This document shows, piece by piece, positions 17,291-25,766 of a stretch of 51,134 nucleotides of DNA. The translations under genes were made by a program, and so were the position numbers. A model generated the notes under the pieces. It searched no databases. It was not told the DNA's origin and saw nothing but the letters and a program-made list of their open reading frames with translations. The stretch's first letter is position 1. Each line of letters starts with the position of its first letter. Source of the stretch: Kutzneria sp. 744 (GTDB lineage Bacteria > Actinomycetota > Actinomycetes > Mycobacteriales > Pseudonocardiaceae); the NCBI RefSeq assembly GCF_000568255.1, contig NZ_KK037166.1, positions 11,013,761-11,064,894 on the forward strand. The letters are read 5' to 3'.

Positions 17291-17845
17291 ATGGCTCGTT
17301 GGCAGCCGGACGGACGCCGCCGGCTTCAGGACGCGGCGCTGGAGCTCTACGGCGAGCGGGGCTTCGCCGAGGTGACGGCGGCCGAGGTGGCCGCGCGCGC
17401 CGGGCTCACCGAGCGGACCTTCTTCCGGCACTTCGCCGACAAGAAGGAGGTCCTGTTCGGCGACGAGACCCGGCTGGCCGAGACCATCGCCGACGGGGTC
17501 CGCGCCGCGCCGCCGGAGGCCTCGCCCATGGAGGCCGTGCTGGTGGGCTTCGCGGCGCTGTCGGAGTCGGCCCACGCCCGCCGGGACCGGCTGCTCCGCC
17601 GCGAGCGGATCATCGAGCAGAACGCCGAGCTGCGGGAACGGGAGCTGGCCAAGTTCGCCGCCTGGACCGCGGCCCTGGCCTCGGCGCTACGGGAACGAGG
17701 CGTCGCCGAGGCCTCCCTGGTGGCCGAGGTGGCCATCGCGACCGGCCGGATGGCCTTCCACCGGTGGATCGAGGCCGACCGGCCGGTGCCGCTGGCCGAG
17801 GCGATGCGCGAGGGCTTCGCGGCGGTGCGGGCCTTCGTCAGCTGA
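17291..17845 (+). CDS. TetR-family transcriptional regulator
   Basis: 184 residues. N-terminal HTH: RLQDAALELYGERGFAEVT, then AARAGLTERTFFRHFADKKE; the C-terminal all-helical domain is of unknown ligand. It is divergent from the HSL-type esterase and flanked by duplicated palindromes, so it probably represses both. The 3' end overlaps the convergent TIGR03086-type gene by 8 bp. Confidence 0.9.
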   Translation: MARWQPDGRRRLQDAALELYGERGFAEVTAAEVAARAGLTERTFFRHFADKKEVLFGDETRLAETIADGVRAAPPEASPMEAVLVGFAALSESAHARRDRLLRRERIIEQNAELRERELAKFAAWTAALASALRERGVAEASLVAEVAIATGRMAFHRWIEADRPVPLAEAMREGFAAVRAFVS

Positions 17846-18407
17846 CCGTCCACTGTGGATCGCGGCCGGTCAGGCCGAGGATCCGGTGCATCGCCGGGGC
17901 GTTGTCCGGCACCGCGACCTCCGGCCCGAAAATCCCCATCTGCCGGCCCAGCTCGGCGTTCTGGGCCAGCCCGGACTCCACCTCCGCCTCGATGTCCGGG
18001 TCCACGTCCAGATCCCGGCCGGCGGCCCGGGCGAGGTCCCAGCCATGCACCACGAACTCGCCGGCGATCATGGAGCCCACCAGCTCCGCCGGCAGCTCCA
18101 TCGGACTGCCCATGTGCGTCACACCCTGCCAGGCCGCCGGGTCGCTCCAGGCCTTCACCACCGCGGTGACCGCAGCCGTCAGGCTGGCCAGGCAGTCGCC
18201 GCCGGTGAGGTCGAGGTCCGCCTCCGACGCGGCCGGCGGCGCGATGGCCTCCTTGGTCGCGCCGCCGGCGAGCGACGGCGCCCAGAACAACAGGTGATTG
18301 ATCAGCCCGCGGACGGTGTATTCGGTGCAGGGCGTCTGGGCGTCCAGGTGTGGCTCCAGCGCGGGGATGAGGGCGAGCAGTGGCGCGGCGGCCCGTTCGA
18401 TCAGCAT
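17838..18407 (-). CDS. TIGR03086-type (DinB/MDMPI-fold) metal-binding protein
   Basis: 189 residues. The early CTEYTVRGLINHLLFW (usually CxxWxVxxLxxHL) and the later EFVVHGWDLARA with a conserved His are typical of TIGR03086/mycothiol-dependent maleylpyruvate isomerase N-domain proteins, a four-helix bundle that binds a divalent metal. Many act in mycothiol-dependent reactions. The function here is unassigned. Confidence 0.85.
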   Translation of the reverse strand: MLIERAAAPLLALIPALEPHLDAQTPCTEYTVRGLINHLLFWAPSLAGGATKEAIAPPAASEADLDLTGGDCLASLTAAVTAVVKAWSDPAAWQGVTHMGSPMELPAELVGSMIAGEFVVHGWDLARAAGRDLDVDPDIEAEVESGLAQNAELGRQMGIFGPEVAVPDNAPAMHRILGLTGRDPQWTVS

Positions 18408-18640
18408 GGACGGCAGTCAAGCCAAAACCGGCGGCCCTGTATTGAACAAACGCGACACTAGAATCGGGTCGGTGAGGGACGAACGGGAGCTGGGCGGCGC
18501 GTGGCGCCGGTTCCAGCGGCACGACTTCCCGCAGCCGTCGCCCGATCTGGCCGCCTTCGTCGACCACTACTGGCTCGTCAGCTGGTCGTACGCGCAGCCG
18601 TACCGCCAGAAGATCGTGCCCTATCCCCGCGTCAACCTGA

Positions 18641-18860
18641 CCGTCGCCGACGACGGCACTGCGGTGGTCACCGGGGTCGGCAGCAAGCACGGAATCCGTG
18701 TGCTGGAGGGAGATCGCACCGTTGTCGGCGTGGCCTTCCGGCCCGGCGGCTTCCGCCCGTTCCTGGGACGGCCGGTCGCCACGATCACCGACCGCCAGCT
18801 GCCGGCGGCGGAGATCTTCGACGACATTCCCACCGAGCCGACGGTCGAGGCCGTCGAGGC
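18641..18860 (+). repeat. Copy 1 of a 220-bp exact duplication in the AraC gene
   Basis: Identical by eye to 18897-19116, offset 256 bp. Similarity extends 16 bp further upstream (18625-18640 against 18882-18896) with one missing A in copy 2. Confidence 0.9.
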
Positions 18861-18896
18861 ACCCACCAACAATCCTCTCCTCCCCGCGTCACCTGA

Positions 18897-19116
18897 CCGT
18901 CGCCGACGACGGCACTGCGGTGGTCACCGGGGTCGGCAGCAAGCACGGAATCCGTGTGCTGGAGGGAGATCGCACCGTTGTCGGCGTGGCCTTCCGGCCC
19001 GGCGGCTTCCGCCCGTTCCTGGGACGGCCGGTCGCCACGATCACCGACCGCCAGCTGCCGGCGGCGGAGATCTTCGACGACATTCCCACCGAGCCGACGG
19101 TCGAGGCCGTCGAGGC
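18897..19116 (+). repeat. Copy 2 of the AraC duplication
   Basis: Follows 21 bp of unrelated filler (18861-18881) and a 15-bp partial match. The LacI duplication also has about 21 bp of filler between its copies. Confidence 0.9.
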
Positions 19117-19452
19117 GATGCTGCGCCGGCGCCGGCCGGAGCCCGATCCGCGGGCGGAAGAGGCGGCGGACCTCGTCGCCACGATCGCCGCCAAGCCGGA
19201 GATCACCCGCGTCGACGAGCTCGGCCGGCCCGTCCGGCAGTTGCAGCGGCTGTTCGCCGACTACGTGGGCATCAACCCGAAGTGGGTGATCCGGCGCTAC
19301 CGCCTGCACGAGGTGACCGAGCGGCTGGCCAAGGGCGCGACGATCGACTGGGCCGGGCTGGCGGCCGAGCTCGGCTACGCCGACCAGGCCCACTTCGTCC
19401 GGGACTTCACCAAGATGTTCGGGGAGTCCCCGACGCACTACGCGCAGCGGTA

Positions 19453-20043
19453 CTAGACCGCCAGCCCGCTCAGGTAGGCCTGGCAGGTGGCGCGCATGCG
19501 GTCCACGGTCATGTTGTGCGACCCGAGCAGCACCTGGATGGCCAGCCCGTCGATCATCCCGACCACGGTGTTGGCCATCAGCACGGGATCCCCGTCGCCG
19601 ATCAGCCTCTGGTCCTGGGCGTCGCGCAGCAGGCCGACCACGGTGCGCCGCCAGTCGCCGTAGATGTTCTCGTTGAGTTCCTGCAACTCCGGCTCGCGCA
19701 GCCCGTGCACCCACAGCTCGGCCCACACCCGCCACGCCGAGACGCTCTCCGCGTCCAGCGGCGCGTACGACTCGACGAGCCGGGTCAGCAGCTCCAGCGG
19801 ATCGCCGCCGGCGGCCAGCACGGCCGCCCGGCGCTCCAGCGAGTGCCGGTAGTTGTGCTCGAAGGCGGCGTGCAGCAGGGCCTGCTTGCTGTCGAAGTAG
19901 TAGTGGATCGTGCCGGAACTGACGCCCGCTCGCGTCGCCACGTCGGTCAGCCGCAGCTCCTGTATGCCGGACTCGGCGATGACCTCGCAGGTGGCGTCCA
20001 GGATCTGCGCCCTGCGCTCGGCCTCGACGCTCGGACGCGGCAC
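19453..20043 (-). CDS. TetR-family regulator (BetI-like) of the acyl-CoA module
   Basis: 196 residues from the GTG at 20043, which is 5 bp after AAGGAG; the GTG at 20049 would overlap that ribosome-binding site. HTH: RAQILDATCEVIAESG, then ATRAGVSSGTIHYYFDSKQALL; the C-terminal domain is of BetI/TetR_C_6 type. A site matching the one in front of the acyl-CoA synthetase gene lies 36 bp upstream of the start, so this protein probably represses both itself and the synthetase/dehydrogenase operon, likely with an acyl-CoA as inducer. It is the third gene on this strand after those two. Confidence 0.88.
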   Translation of the reverse strand: MPRPSVEAERRAQILDATCEVIAESGIQELRLTDVATRAGVSSGTIHYYFDSKQALLHAAFEHNYRHSLERRAAVLAAGGDPLELLTRLVESYAPLDAESVSAWRVWAELWVHGLREPELQELNENIYGDWRRTVVGLLRDAQDQRLIGDGDPVLMANTVVGMIDGLAIQVLLGSHNMTVDRMRATCQAYLSGLAV

Positions 20044-20078
20044 GGTCACTCCTTCCGATGGGTGTGACCGTGAGTATA

Positions 20079-20099
20079 GATAACTGGCCCGCCGGTCAG
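20079..20099. promoter_or_regulatory. TetR operator upstream of the BetI-like TetR gene
   Basis: GATAACTGGC-CC-GCCGGTCAG, nearly identical to the site at 23279-23299. It overlaps the stop codon of the acyl-CoA dehydrogenase gene, so the TetR gene appears to have its own promoter. Confidence 0.7.
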
Positions 20100-21250
20100 A
20101 GATGGCGGGAGATCACCAGGCGCATGATGTCCGAGGTGCCCTCCTCGATCTCCTCCAGCTTCACATCCCGCATCCACTGCTCCACCGGGAACTCCCGCGA
20201 GTAGCCCCAGCCGCCCAGCGTCTGCACGGCGGCCCAGGTGACGAACATGGCCGTCTCCGATGCGGTCAGCTTGGCCATCGCGGCCAGGCCGGTGACCCGC
20301 TGGCCGGCGTCGATCTGCCGGGCCGCGTGGTGCACCAGCAGCCGGGCCGACTCGATCCGGGTGGCCATGTCGGCCAGCCGGAAGGCCACGGCCTGGTGTT
20401 CGATGATCGGCACCCCGAACTGCTTGCGGTTACGGGCATAGTCCAGCGCGAACTCGTAGGCCGCGCGGGCGGCCCCGACCGCGGCGGAGCCGAGTATCAC
20501 CCGCGAGATGTCGAAAGTGCCCATCAGGCCGTGAAAGCCGAGACCCTCGTCGCCGAGGCGGTCGTGCGCCGGCACGAAGACGTTGTCGAAGAAGACTTCC
20601 CGGCACACGATGGCCCGTTGGCCCATCTTGCGCATCGGCTCGCCGAACCGCAGCCCCGGCGCGTCCCGTTCGAGCAGGAACGCCGTCACGCCGGAGGATC
20701 GCTTGCTGCGGTCGGTCTTGGCGAACACCACGTAGTAGCGGGCCGCGCCGGCGTTGGAGATCCACGCCTTCTGGCCGGTCAGCTCGTAGCCGCCCTCGAC
20801 CCGCCGGGCCGTGGTGATCATCGCCGCCGCGTCGGAGCCGGCGTTGGGCTCGGTGGTGGCCAGTGCCGTCATCGGGGAGTCCGGGCCGGTCAGCGGCCGC
20901 AGCCACGTCTCCTTCTGCTCCTCGGTGCCCAGCACGAGGATCGGGTCGGCGAAAAAACCGTTGGAGCACAGCAGGTTGCCGATGCCGGGGTCGCCCCAGC
21001 ACAGCTCCTCCTGGACCAGGCACTGGGTGAACACGTCGGTGAAGCCGCCGCCCCCGTACTGATCGGGCAGCATGAAGTTGGTGATGCCGACCTCGGCCGC
21101 CCGGGCGAACAGGTCGACCGGGGTCACCACGTCCGCCTCGTCCACCTCACGCGCCCGCGGCCGGATCTCCTTGGCCGCGAAGTCGTGGCACAGCTGGACG
21201 ATCTGCCGCTGCTCGTCGGTGAGCGGCCAGGCCGGGAAGTGGATGGTCAT
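20096..21250 (-). CDS. Acyl-CoA dehydrogenase
   Basis: 384 residues. Three-domain flavoenzyme: an N-terminal helical domain; the middle beta domain with ALATTEPNAGSDAAAM and TGQKAWISNAG (FAD/substrate contacts); and a C-terminal helical domain with RKQFGVPIIEHQAVAFRLADM, QTLGGWGYSREFPVEQWMRD and IEEGTSDIMR. The Glu in the IEEGTSDI block is at the usual catalytic-base position of short-chain members. It oxidises an acyl-CoA to the 2-enoyl-CoA, passing electrons to ETF. The ATG overlaps the stop of the upstream acyl-CoA synthetase by 4 bp (ATGA), so the two are coupled. Confidence 0.93.
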   Translation of the reverse strand: MTIHFPAWPLTDEQRQIVQLCHDFAAKEIRPRAREVDEADVVTPVDLFARAAEVGITNFMLPDQYGGGGFTDVFTQCLVQEELCWGDPGIGNLLCSNGFFADPILVLGTEEQKETWLRPLTGPDSPMTALATTEPNAGSDAAAMITTARRVEGGYELTGQKAWISNAGAARYYVVFAKTDRSKRSSGVTAFLLERDAPGLRFGEPMRKMGQRAIVCREVFFDNVFVPAHDRLGDEGLGFHGLMGTFDISRVILGSAAVGAARAAYEFALDYARNRKQFGVPIIEHQAVAFRLADMATRIESARLLVHHAARQIDAGQRVTGLAAMAKLTASETAMFVTWAAVQTLGGWGYSREFPVEQWMRDVKLEEIEEGTSDIMRLVISRHL

Positions 21251-23262
21251 GCGCGGCGTGCCTCCTTGTGCGGTCTGGTCCCGATGATCAGCGCGTCCAC
21301 GGCGACCGGCCCGTCCGGCCCGACCCGGACGGGGTTCAGCTCCAGCTCTCCGACCAGCGGCGAGGCCGCGACCAGCAGCGACACCCGATGCACCAGGGCG
21401 GCGAGCCCGTCGAGGTCGACCGGCGGTCGGCCGCGCCAGCCGTGCAGTAGCTTCGCACAGCGCAGCCGGCCCAGCATTTCCCGTGCCGTCGCCGGGGAAA
21501 CCGGGGCCAGCTCGGTGGCGATGTCGTGGTGCAGCTCGGTCTCCGTGCCGCCGGCGCCGACCACGACCAGCGGGCCGAAGTCGGGGTCGCGGCGGGCCCC
21601 GACCAGGATCTCCACGGTGTCCGGGCGGGTGTCCTGCTCCTCGACGACGTACTCGCCGGGGCCGAGCCGGGCGGCCATCTCGTCGAAGGCCTCGGCCAGC
21701 CGCTCCAGGGTGGACAGCCCCGTGCGGACGCCGCCGGCTTCGCTCTTGTGCTCCAACCACCCCGCCTTGAGCACGTACGGCGAGGTCAGCCAGCTGGCGT
21801 GGTCGAGGTCCTCACGGCGGCGAACGACCAGGCCGCGCGGAAAGCCGACGTCGACCAGGACTTGGCGTGTCTCCCAGTAGCCGTCGGGCAGGACGCCGAT
21901 CGGCCGGGTCTGGTAGGGGAGCGGTAGCTCGGCGGGGCGGCCGAGGGCGGCCAGGCCGGTCAGCGCGGTGATGGCCGGCTCGATGCGGTCGTACGTCGGC
22001 ACGCCGGCGGCCCACAGGGCGTGGGCGGTGGCGCTGTTCGGGCCCATGGAGTGCACCAGCACCGGCTTGCCGGTGGTCGCCGCGATCTCGCCGATCCGTT
22101 GCGCCACGGCGATCTCCCGGTCGGCGATGACCGGGATGTCCAGCCCGTACCGTCCGAAGTAGCCGGTGAGCACGGCCGCGTCCACGTCATCGGACCGCAG
22201 CACCGCCTCGGTGACGAGGGCGTAGTTGGCCAGATCCTGTTCGCCCGCCCCGGCCAGGTCCACGGGATTGTGCTGCGCGGCCTGGGCCGGCAGGTCGACG
22301 CCGATGTCCTGGGAGAACTGGGGAACGTGCAGGTCGTGGGCGTGCGCCACATCCGCCGCGATCCCGCACTGGCCGCCGCTGTCGCCGATGATCGCCACCC
22401 GGTCGCCGCGCAGCGGTCTTGTGGCCAGCACGGCGCGGGCGACGTCGATCAGCTCGGCCGGCGTGCGCACCCGCGCGACTCCGGCGGCCCGGCAGGCGGC
22501 GTCCACGACGTCCAGCGGCGAGGTCAGGGACCCGGTGTGGGAGCGGGCCAGGCGGGTGCTCGCCGCGCTGCCGCCGACGGTCAGCAGCAGCTTCGGCTTG
22601 TCGATCGCGCGCAGCGCCTCGACCAGCGCCATGCCGTTGGAGAAGTTCTCCAGATAGACCGCCACGACCCGCGTCGACTCGTGGTCGGCGAGGTCGGCCA
22701 GCAGCTCCGTCGCCGTGACGTCGCTGGCGTTGCCGAGCGAGACGAACCGGGAGATCCCCAGCCCTTGCCGCGCGCCGAGCAGCGCCAGCTCCGAGCCGAC
22801 CTGCCCACTCTGCGACACGATGGCCAGCGGGCCCGGGGTGAAGCTGCCCCACGCCAGGCGCAGATCCGTTGCCGTGTCGACGATGCCCAGGCTGTTCGCG
22901 CCCACCAGCCGCGCCCCGCCGGCCCGGATCCGTTGCGCCAGCTGCGGTTCGTCGGCAACGCCGGCCGTGATGCCGAGGAACCCCTTGACCCCCAGGGAAA
23001 GCCCTTCGGTCACGACATCCGGCACGTGTTCCGCAGGCACGCACAGCACCACCAGCTCCGGCACGGCGTCGAGCTCGGTGAGGCTGGTGGCACACGGCCG
23101 ACCGCAAACCACGCCGCCGCGCCGGTTGACCAGGTCCACCCGGCGACGATGAGCGCCGGTCAGCGCCCCGGAGGCCAGCCAGTAGCCCCATTTGGACCGG
23201 TTGTCCGAGGCGCCGACCACCGCCACCGACGCAGGATCACGGAACACGCCCAGTCGCCGCAT
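21247..23262 (-). CDS. ADP-forming acyl-CoA synthetase (acetate-CoA ligase family)
   Basis: 671 residues. Fused alpha and beta parts of the NDP-forming acyl-CoA synthetase superfamily: an N-terminal CoA-binding domain (VAVVGASDNRSKWGYWLASG), succinyl-CoA-synthetase-like middle domains (IVSQSGQVGSELALLG, then SHTGSL with the probable phospho-His, IIGDSGGQCGIAAD), and a C-terminal ATP-grasp domain (VLKAGWLEHKSEAGGV, ELELNPVRV). It activates a carboxylic acid to its CoA ester, or works in reverse. It forms an operon with the acyl-CoA dehydrogenase, suggesting catabolism of an acyl chain, under control of the TetR at 19453. Confidence 0.9.
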   Translation of the reverse strand: MRRLGVFRDPASVAVVGASDNRSKWGYWLASGALTGAHRRRVDLVNRRGGVVCGRPCATSLTELDAVPELVVLCVPAEHVPDVVTEGLSLGVKGFLGITAGVADEPQLAQRIRAGGARLVGANSLGIVDTATDLRLAWGSFTPGPLAIVSQSGQVGSELALLGARQGLGISRFVSLGNASDVTATELLADLADHESTRVVAVYLENFSNGMALVEALRAIDKPKLLLTVGGSAASTRLARSHTGSLTSPLDVVDAACRAAGVARVRTPAELIDVARAVLATRPLRGDRVAIIGDSGGQCGIAADVAHAHDLHVPQFSQDIGVDLPAQAAQHNPVDLAGAGEQDLANYALVTEAVLRSDDVDAAVLTGYFGRYGLDIPVIADREIAVAQRIGEIAATTGKPVLVHSMGPNSATAHALWAAGVPTYDRIEPAITALTGLAALGRPAELPLPYQTRPIGVLPDGYWETRQVLVDVGFPRGLVVRRREDLDHASWLTSPYVLKAGWLEHKSEAGGVRTGLSTLERLAEAFDEMAARLGPGEYVVEEQDTRPDTVEILVGARRDPDFGPLVVVGAGGTETELHHDIATELAPVSPATAREMLGRLRCAKLLHGWRGRPPVDLDGLAALVHRVSLLVAASPLVGELELNPVRVGPDGPVAVDALIIGTRPHKEARRA

Positions 23263-23278
23263 CGTCGCCCCAGAGTGA

Positions 23279-23304
23279 GATAACTGGCTCGCCAGTCAGT
23301 TATC
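23279..23304. promoter_or_regulatory. TetR operator upstream of the acyl-CoA synthetase
   Basis: Outer arms GATAACTG/CAGTTATC are a perfect inverted repeat over 26 bp, with ACTGGC-TC-GCCAGT nested inside. The first 21 bp match the site at 20079-20099 except at two positions. It sits 17 bp from the start codon, so binding would block initiation. Confidence 0.75.
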
Positions 23305-23326
23305 GTGAGTGGGGCGCCAGGGGTTG

Positions 23327-23635
23327 TCAACCGCGGTCGATGTGCTGCGTCACCTTCGTCAGGCGCCACTGCACCGAGCGGTGGTCGATGGTGTCGTGCA
23401 CGGGGGAGCCGGCCATCTCCCCGGTGATGCCGGCCGCGCCGGCCTCGGCCTGCGCCATGCTGTCGTAGGCCACGATGTCGACCACCGTCCCGTCTTCGGC
23501 GACCGCGATCCGCCGCCACCGAAAGCCCGGCCGCTGGCGTAGGTAGTCGTTGATGTCGTCGTTCGCCGCGACGAAGTCGTCCGCCGTCAGACCGGCCGCC
23601 GGCCGGAGCACCGTCACCTCGAGAATCTCTGTCAC
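23327..23635 (-). CDS. Small hypothetical protein, possible dimeric alpha/beta-barrel
   Basis: 102 residues from the GTG at 23635. The pattern (TEILEVTVLRPAAGLTADDF, then YLRQRPGFRWRRIAVAEDG, IVAYDSMAQAEAG) resembles a dimeric alpha/beta-barrel (ABM-like) protein: an N-terminal strand, a helix ending in a 'RPGF' turn, a second strand and a helix of 'W-D/Y-S-x-A-x-A' type. Members include heme-degrading and quinone-forming monooxygenases and stress proteins, but no catalytic residue can be assigned. It may belong to the minus-strand run downstream of the diketopiperazine genes. Confidence 0.7.
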   Translation of the reverse strand: MTEILEVTVLRPAAGLTADDFVAANDDINDYLRQRPGFRWRRIAVAEDGTVVDIVAYDSMAQAEAGAAGITGEMAGSPVHDTIDHRSVQWRLTKVTQHIDRG

Positions 23636-23711
23636 GAGAACAGCGTTCACCGGGCGACGGCGTCCAGGAAGGCCGCCGCTTCCTAGGTGTGCGGCACCTG
23701 GTGTCGCGGCT

Positions 23712-24011
23712 TCAGTCGCCGACGAATACCAGGTAGTGGTGCGTTCCACGCAGCACGAGGTCGCACAGATCGCGCGCCTCGTCCATCCAGGCGCCGCCAC
23801 GGTCCGCGGGCAGTCGGTCCAACTCCCGCAGCAGCTCCGGAACCTGCAGCTCGTTGAACACCGCGTCCCCATAGGGAATCAGCGCGCCGATCAGGGGAAA
23901 GGCCGTCCGGTCGAGGTCGACGAGCGTCGTCTCCCACGCAACGCCACTCTTTGCACGAGCCACGACTGCACCGCACAACTCCCGACGCACCTCCATGTTG
24001 ATCACCGGCAC
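23712..24011 (-). CDS. Hypothetical protein
   Basis: 99 residues from a GTG (or 94 from the ATG at 23996). I do not recognise a family. The sequence is soluble and mostly helical: YGDAVFNELQVPELLRELD, then WMDEARDLCDLVLRGTHHYL. Neither start has a clear ribosome-binding site. Codon usage looks coding (G/C in third positions), and it fits without overlap between its neighbours, which supports a real gene. Confidence 0.65.
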   Translation of the reverse strand: MPVINMEVRRELCGAVVARAKSGVAWETTLVDLDRTAFPLIGALIPYGDAVFNELQVPELLRELDRLPADRGGAWMDEARDLCDLVLRGTHHYLVFVGD

Positions 24012-24043
24012 ATACTAACCGCGCGACCTTACGCAATCCGATG

Positions 24044-24868
24044 TCAGTGCGAGGCACTCGCCAGCGCCGCCAGCTGGTCGATGGCGTCCTGGGCGGCCAG
24101 GCTCTCCGCCGTGCCGACCAGCAGCTGCTGCCCGGGTGCGTCCTTCACGTCGAAGGTCTGGTACGTGAGTTCCACTCGCCCCACCCGAGGATGCACAAAG
24201 ACCTTGTACGCCCGCATGAGCCCGGCAACGGTGTGGTCGGCCCACAGCTCACGGAACTCGGCCGACTCGGCCGACAGCTCGGCCACCAGCGCGGAGATCC
24301 CCGGATCGGACGGGAAGAGCCCGGCGTTGAGCCGCAAGGCGTGCACGGTGGCCCCGGCCACCAGCGGCCACTCGACGAACACGGCCCGGGCCGCCGAGTG
24401 TGTGAACAGGATCCGCGGCATGTTCCGCTCGCCGCCGAAGGGCGACAGCAGCGCCTCGGCGACCCGGTTGGCGGCCAGGACGTCGAAGGCCGGCCCCAGC
24501 ACGTAGGCGGCCGCCCGCGGGAAGGCGTCCAACAGCTGCACCAACGACGGATCCACCCGCGTCGGCGGCACACCCGGCACGCCCGGGTGAAGCCCGGCCA
24601 GCCGGTGCAGGTGATCACGGGCGTCCGGGCCCAGTTGCAGGGCCCGGGCCAACGCCGTCACGACCTGGGCGGAAGGATTCCGTTCGCGCCCTTGCTCCAA
24701 CCGTGTGTAGTAGTCGGCACTGACCCCGGACAGCACCGCCACCTCCTCGCGGCGCAAACCCGCGACCCGACGCGTGGTCGTGTCGCCGGGCAGACCCGCC
24801 TCCGAGGGCTCCAGCCGGGCGCGGCCGGCCCGCAGGAACTCACCCAGTTGGTTGTCGCGGCTCACCAT
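24044..24868 (-). CDS. MmyB-type helix-turn-helix transcriptional regulator
   Basis: 274 residues. Same architecture as the regulators at 406 and 5566: HTH with GLRREEVAVLSGVSADYYTR, then an MmyB-like sensor domain ending in a FDVKDAPGQQLLVGTAE block. The ATG at 24868 is preferred over one 6 bp upstream. It starts 13 bp after the DUF574 methyltransferase stop on the same strand, so it is probably transcribed with it, and possibly with the cyclodipeptide synthase genes further upstream; it is the nearest candidate regulator of that cluster. Confidence 0.9.
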   Translation of the reverse strand: MVSRDNQLGEFLRAGRARLEPSEAGLPGDTTTRRVAGLRREEVAVLSGVSADYYTRLEQGRERNPSAQVVTALARALQLGPDARDHLHRLAGLHPGVPGVPPTRVDPSLVQLLDAFPRAAAYVLGPAFDVLAANRVAEALLSPFGGERNMPRILFTHSAARAVFVEWPLVAGATVHALRLNAGLFPSDPGISALVAELSAESAEFRELWADHTVAGLMRAYKVFVHPRVGRVELTYQTFDVKDAPGQQLLVGTAESLAAQDAIDQLAALASASH

Positions 24869-24881
24869 GGGCAAATGCTAC

Positions 24882-25700
24882 TCAGTACAGCGGCTTGCGC
24901 CCGATCGCGCCGTAGGCGCAGCTGCGTTCGGGGTGCTCGTCCACGTCCTCCGGCGTCTCCGGCCGCCACTGCGGCACGTAGACCACCCCGGGCTCGATCA
25001 GCTCCAGCCCCTTGAACAGCCGCGTGAACTGGTCGCGGTCGCGGGCCGTGAAGGGGCTGTCGGTCTCGTCGTACAGGCGGATCACCTGCTCGCCCTGCTC
25101 CCCGGCTGAGTCCTGGGTGCCCTGGGAGATCACCACGTAGCTGTCGGCGGCCAGGGCGTTGCGATAGGCCGCCACGATGGCCTGCGCCTCGGCGTCGTCC
25201 TCGACGAAGTGCAGCACCGCCGACATCAGCACCGCCACCGGCTGGGACAGGTCCAGCATGTTCAGCACGACCTCGCTGCGCAGCACGTCCCGCGGCACCC
25301 GCAGGTCGGCCCGCAGCGCGGCGGCGTTCGCGTTCTTCTCCAGCATCAGCGCCGAGTGCGCGATGGCCACGGAGTCCCGGTCCACGTACACGACCCGCGC
25401 GTGCGGGGCGACCTCCTGCGCGATCTCGTGCACGTTGCCGGCGGTGGGAATGCCGGAGCCCAGGTCGAGGAACTGGGTGATGCCCTGGTCGAGCAGGTAG
25501 TGCACGGCCCGCCGCAGGAACCGGCGCGAGGTGCGCAGGATCACCGGCAGGTCCGGCATCGTCTCCTGGGCCCGGTGCGCGAACTCCCGGTCGATGGCCA
25601 GGTTGTGGTAGCCGCCGAGGAAATAGTCGTACACCCGGGCGGCGCTGGGCACTTCCGGATCCAGCCCCGTCGGCATCCACGCGGATTCGTGCACGAGCAT
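24882..25700 (-). CDS. DUF574 SAM-dependent methyltransferase
   Basis: 272 residues. Actinomycete-specific DUF574 (PF04672) family: PSAARVYDYFLGGYHNLAID, then FLDLGSGIPTAGNVHEIAQ as motif I, YVDRDSVAIAH as motif II, and LMSAVLHFVEDD. The fold is that of a class I methyltransferase; acceptors are mostly unknown, and members often occur near regulators or in specialised-metabolite regions. It starts 66 bp after the methyltransferase of the CDPS cluster on the same strand, so it might act in that pathway, but the gap and the ubiquity of the family make that uncertain. Confidence 0.9.
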   Translation of the reverse strand: MLVHESAWMPTGLDPEVPSAARVYDYFLGGYHNLAIDREFAHRAQETMPDLPVILRTSRRFLRRAVHYLLDQGITQFLDLGSGIPTAGNVHEIAQEVAPHARVVYVDRDSVAIAHSALMLEKNANAAALRADLRVPRDVLRSEVVLNMLDLSQPVAVLMSAVLHFVEDDAEAQAIVAAYRNALAADSYVVISQGTQDSAGEQGEQVIRLYDETDSPFTARDRDQFTRLFKGLELIEPGVVYVPQWRPETPEDVDEHPERSCAYGAIGRKPLY

Positions 25701-25766
25701 GACCTCCCGCTTTCACTTCTACGTTCGGCGGACGCCCTTGATTCGCCGCGGAACACTAGTACAGCC

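Larger units (their letters stand above)
18472..19456 (+). pseudogene. AraC-family regulator interrupted by a 256-bp duplication
   Basis: A GTG at 18472 begins a DUF6597-type N-terminal domain (HDFPQPSPDLAAFVDHYWLV). The segment 18641-18860 is repeated exactly at 18897-19116 with a short junction, shifting the frame by one (256 bp). Deleting one repeat unit restores a protein of about 242 residues with a normal AraC HTH at the C-terminus (AELGYADQAHFVRDFTKMFG). The region therefore encodes an intact regulator except for one duplication, which may be an assembly artefact as in the LacI gene. Confidence 0.8.
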
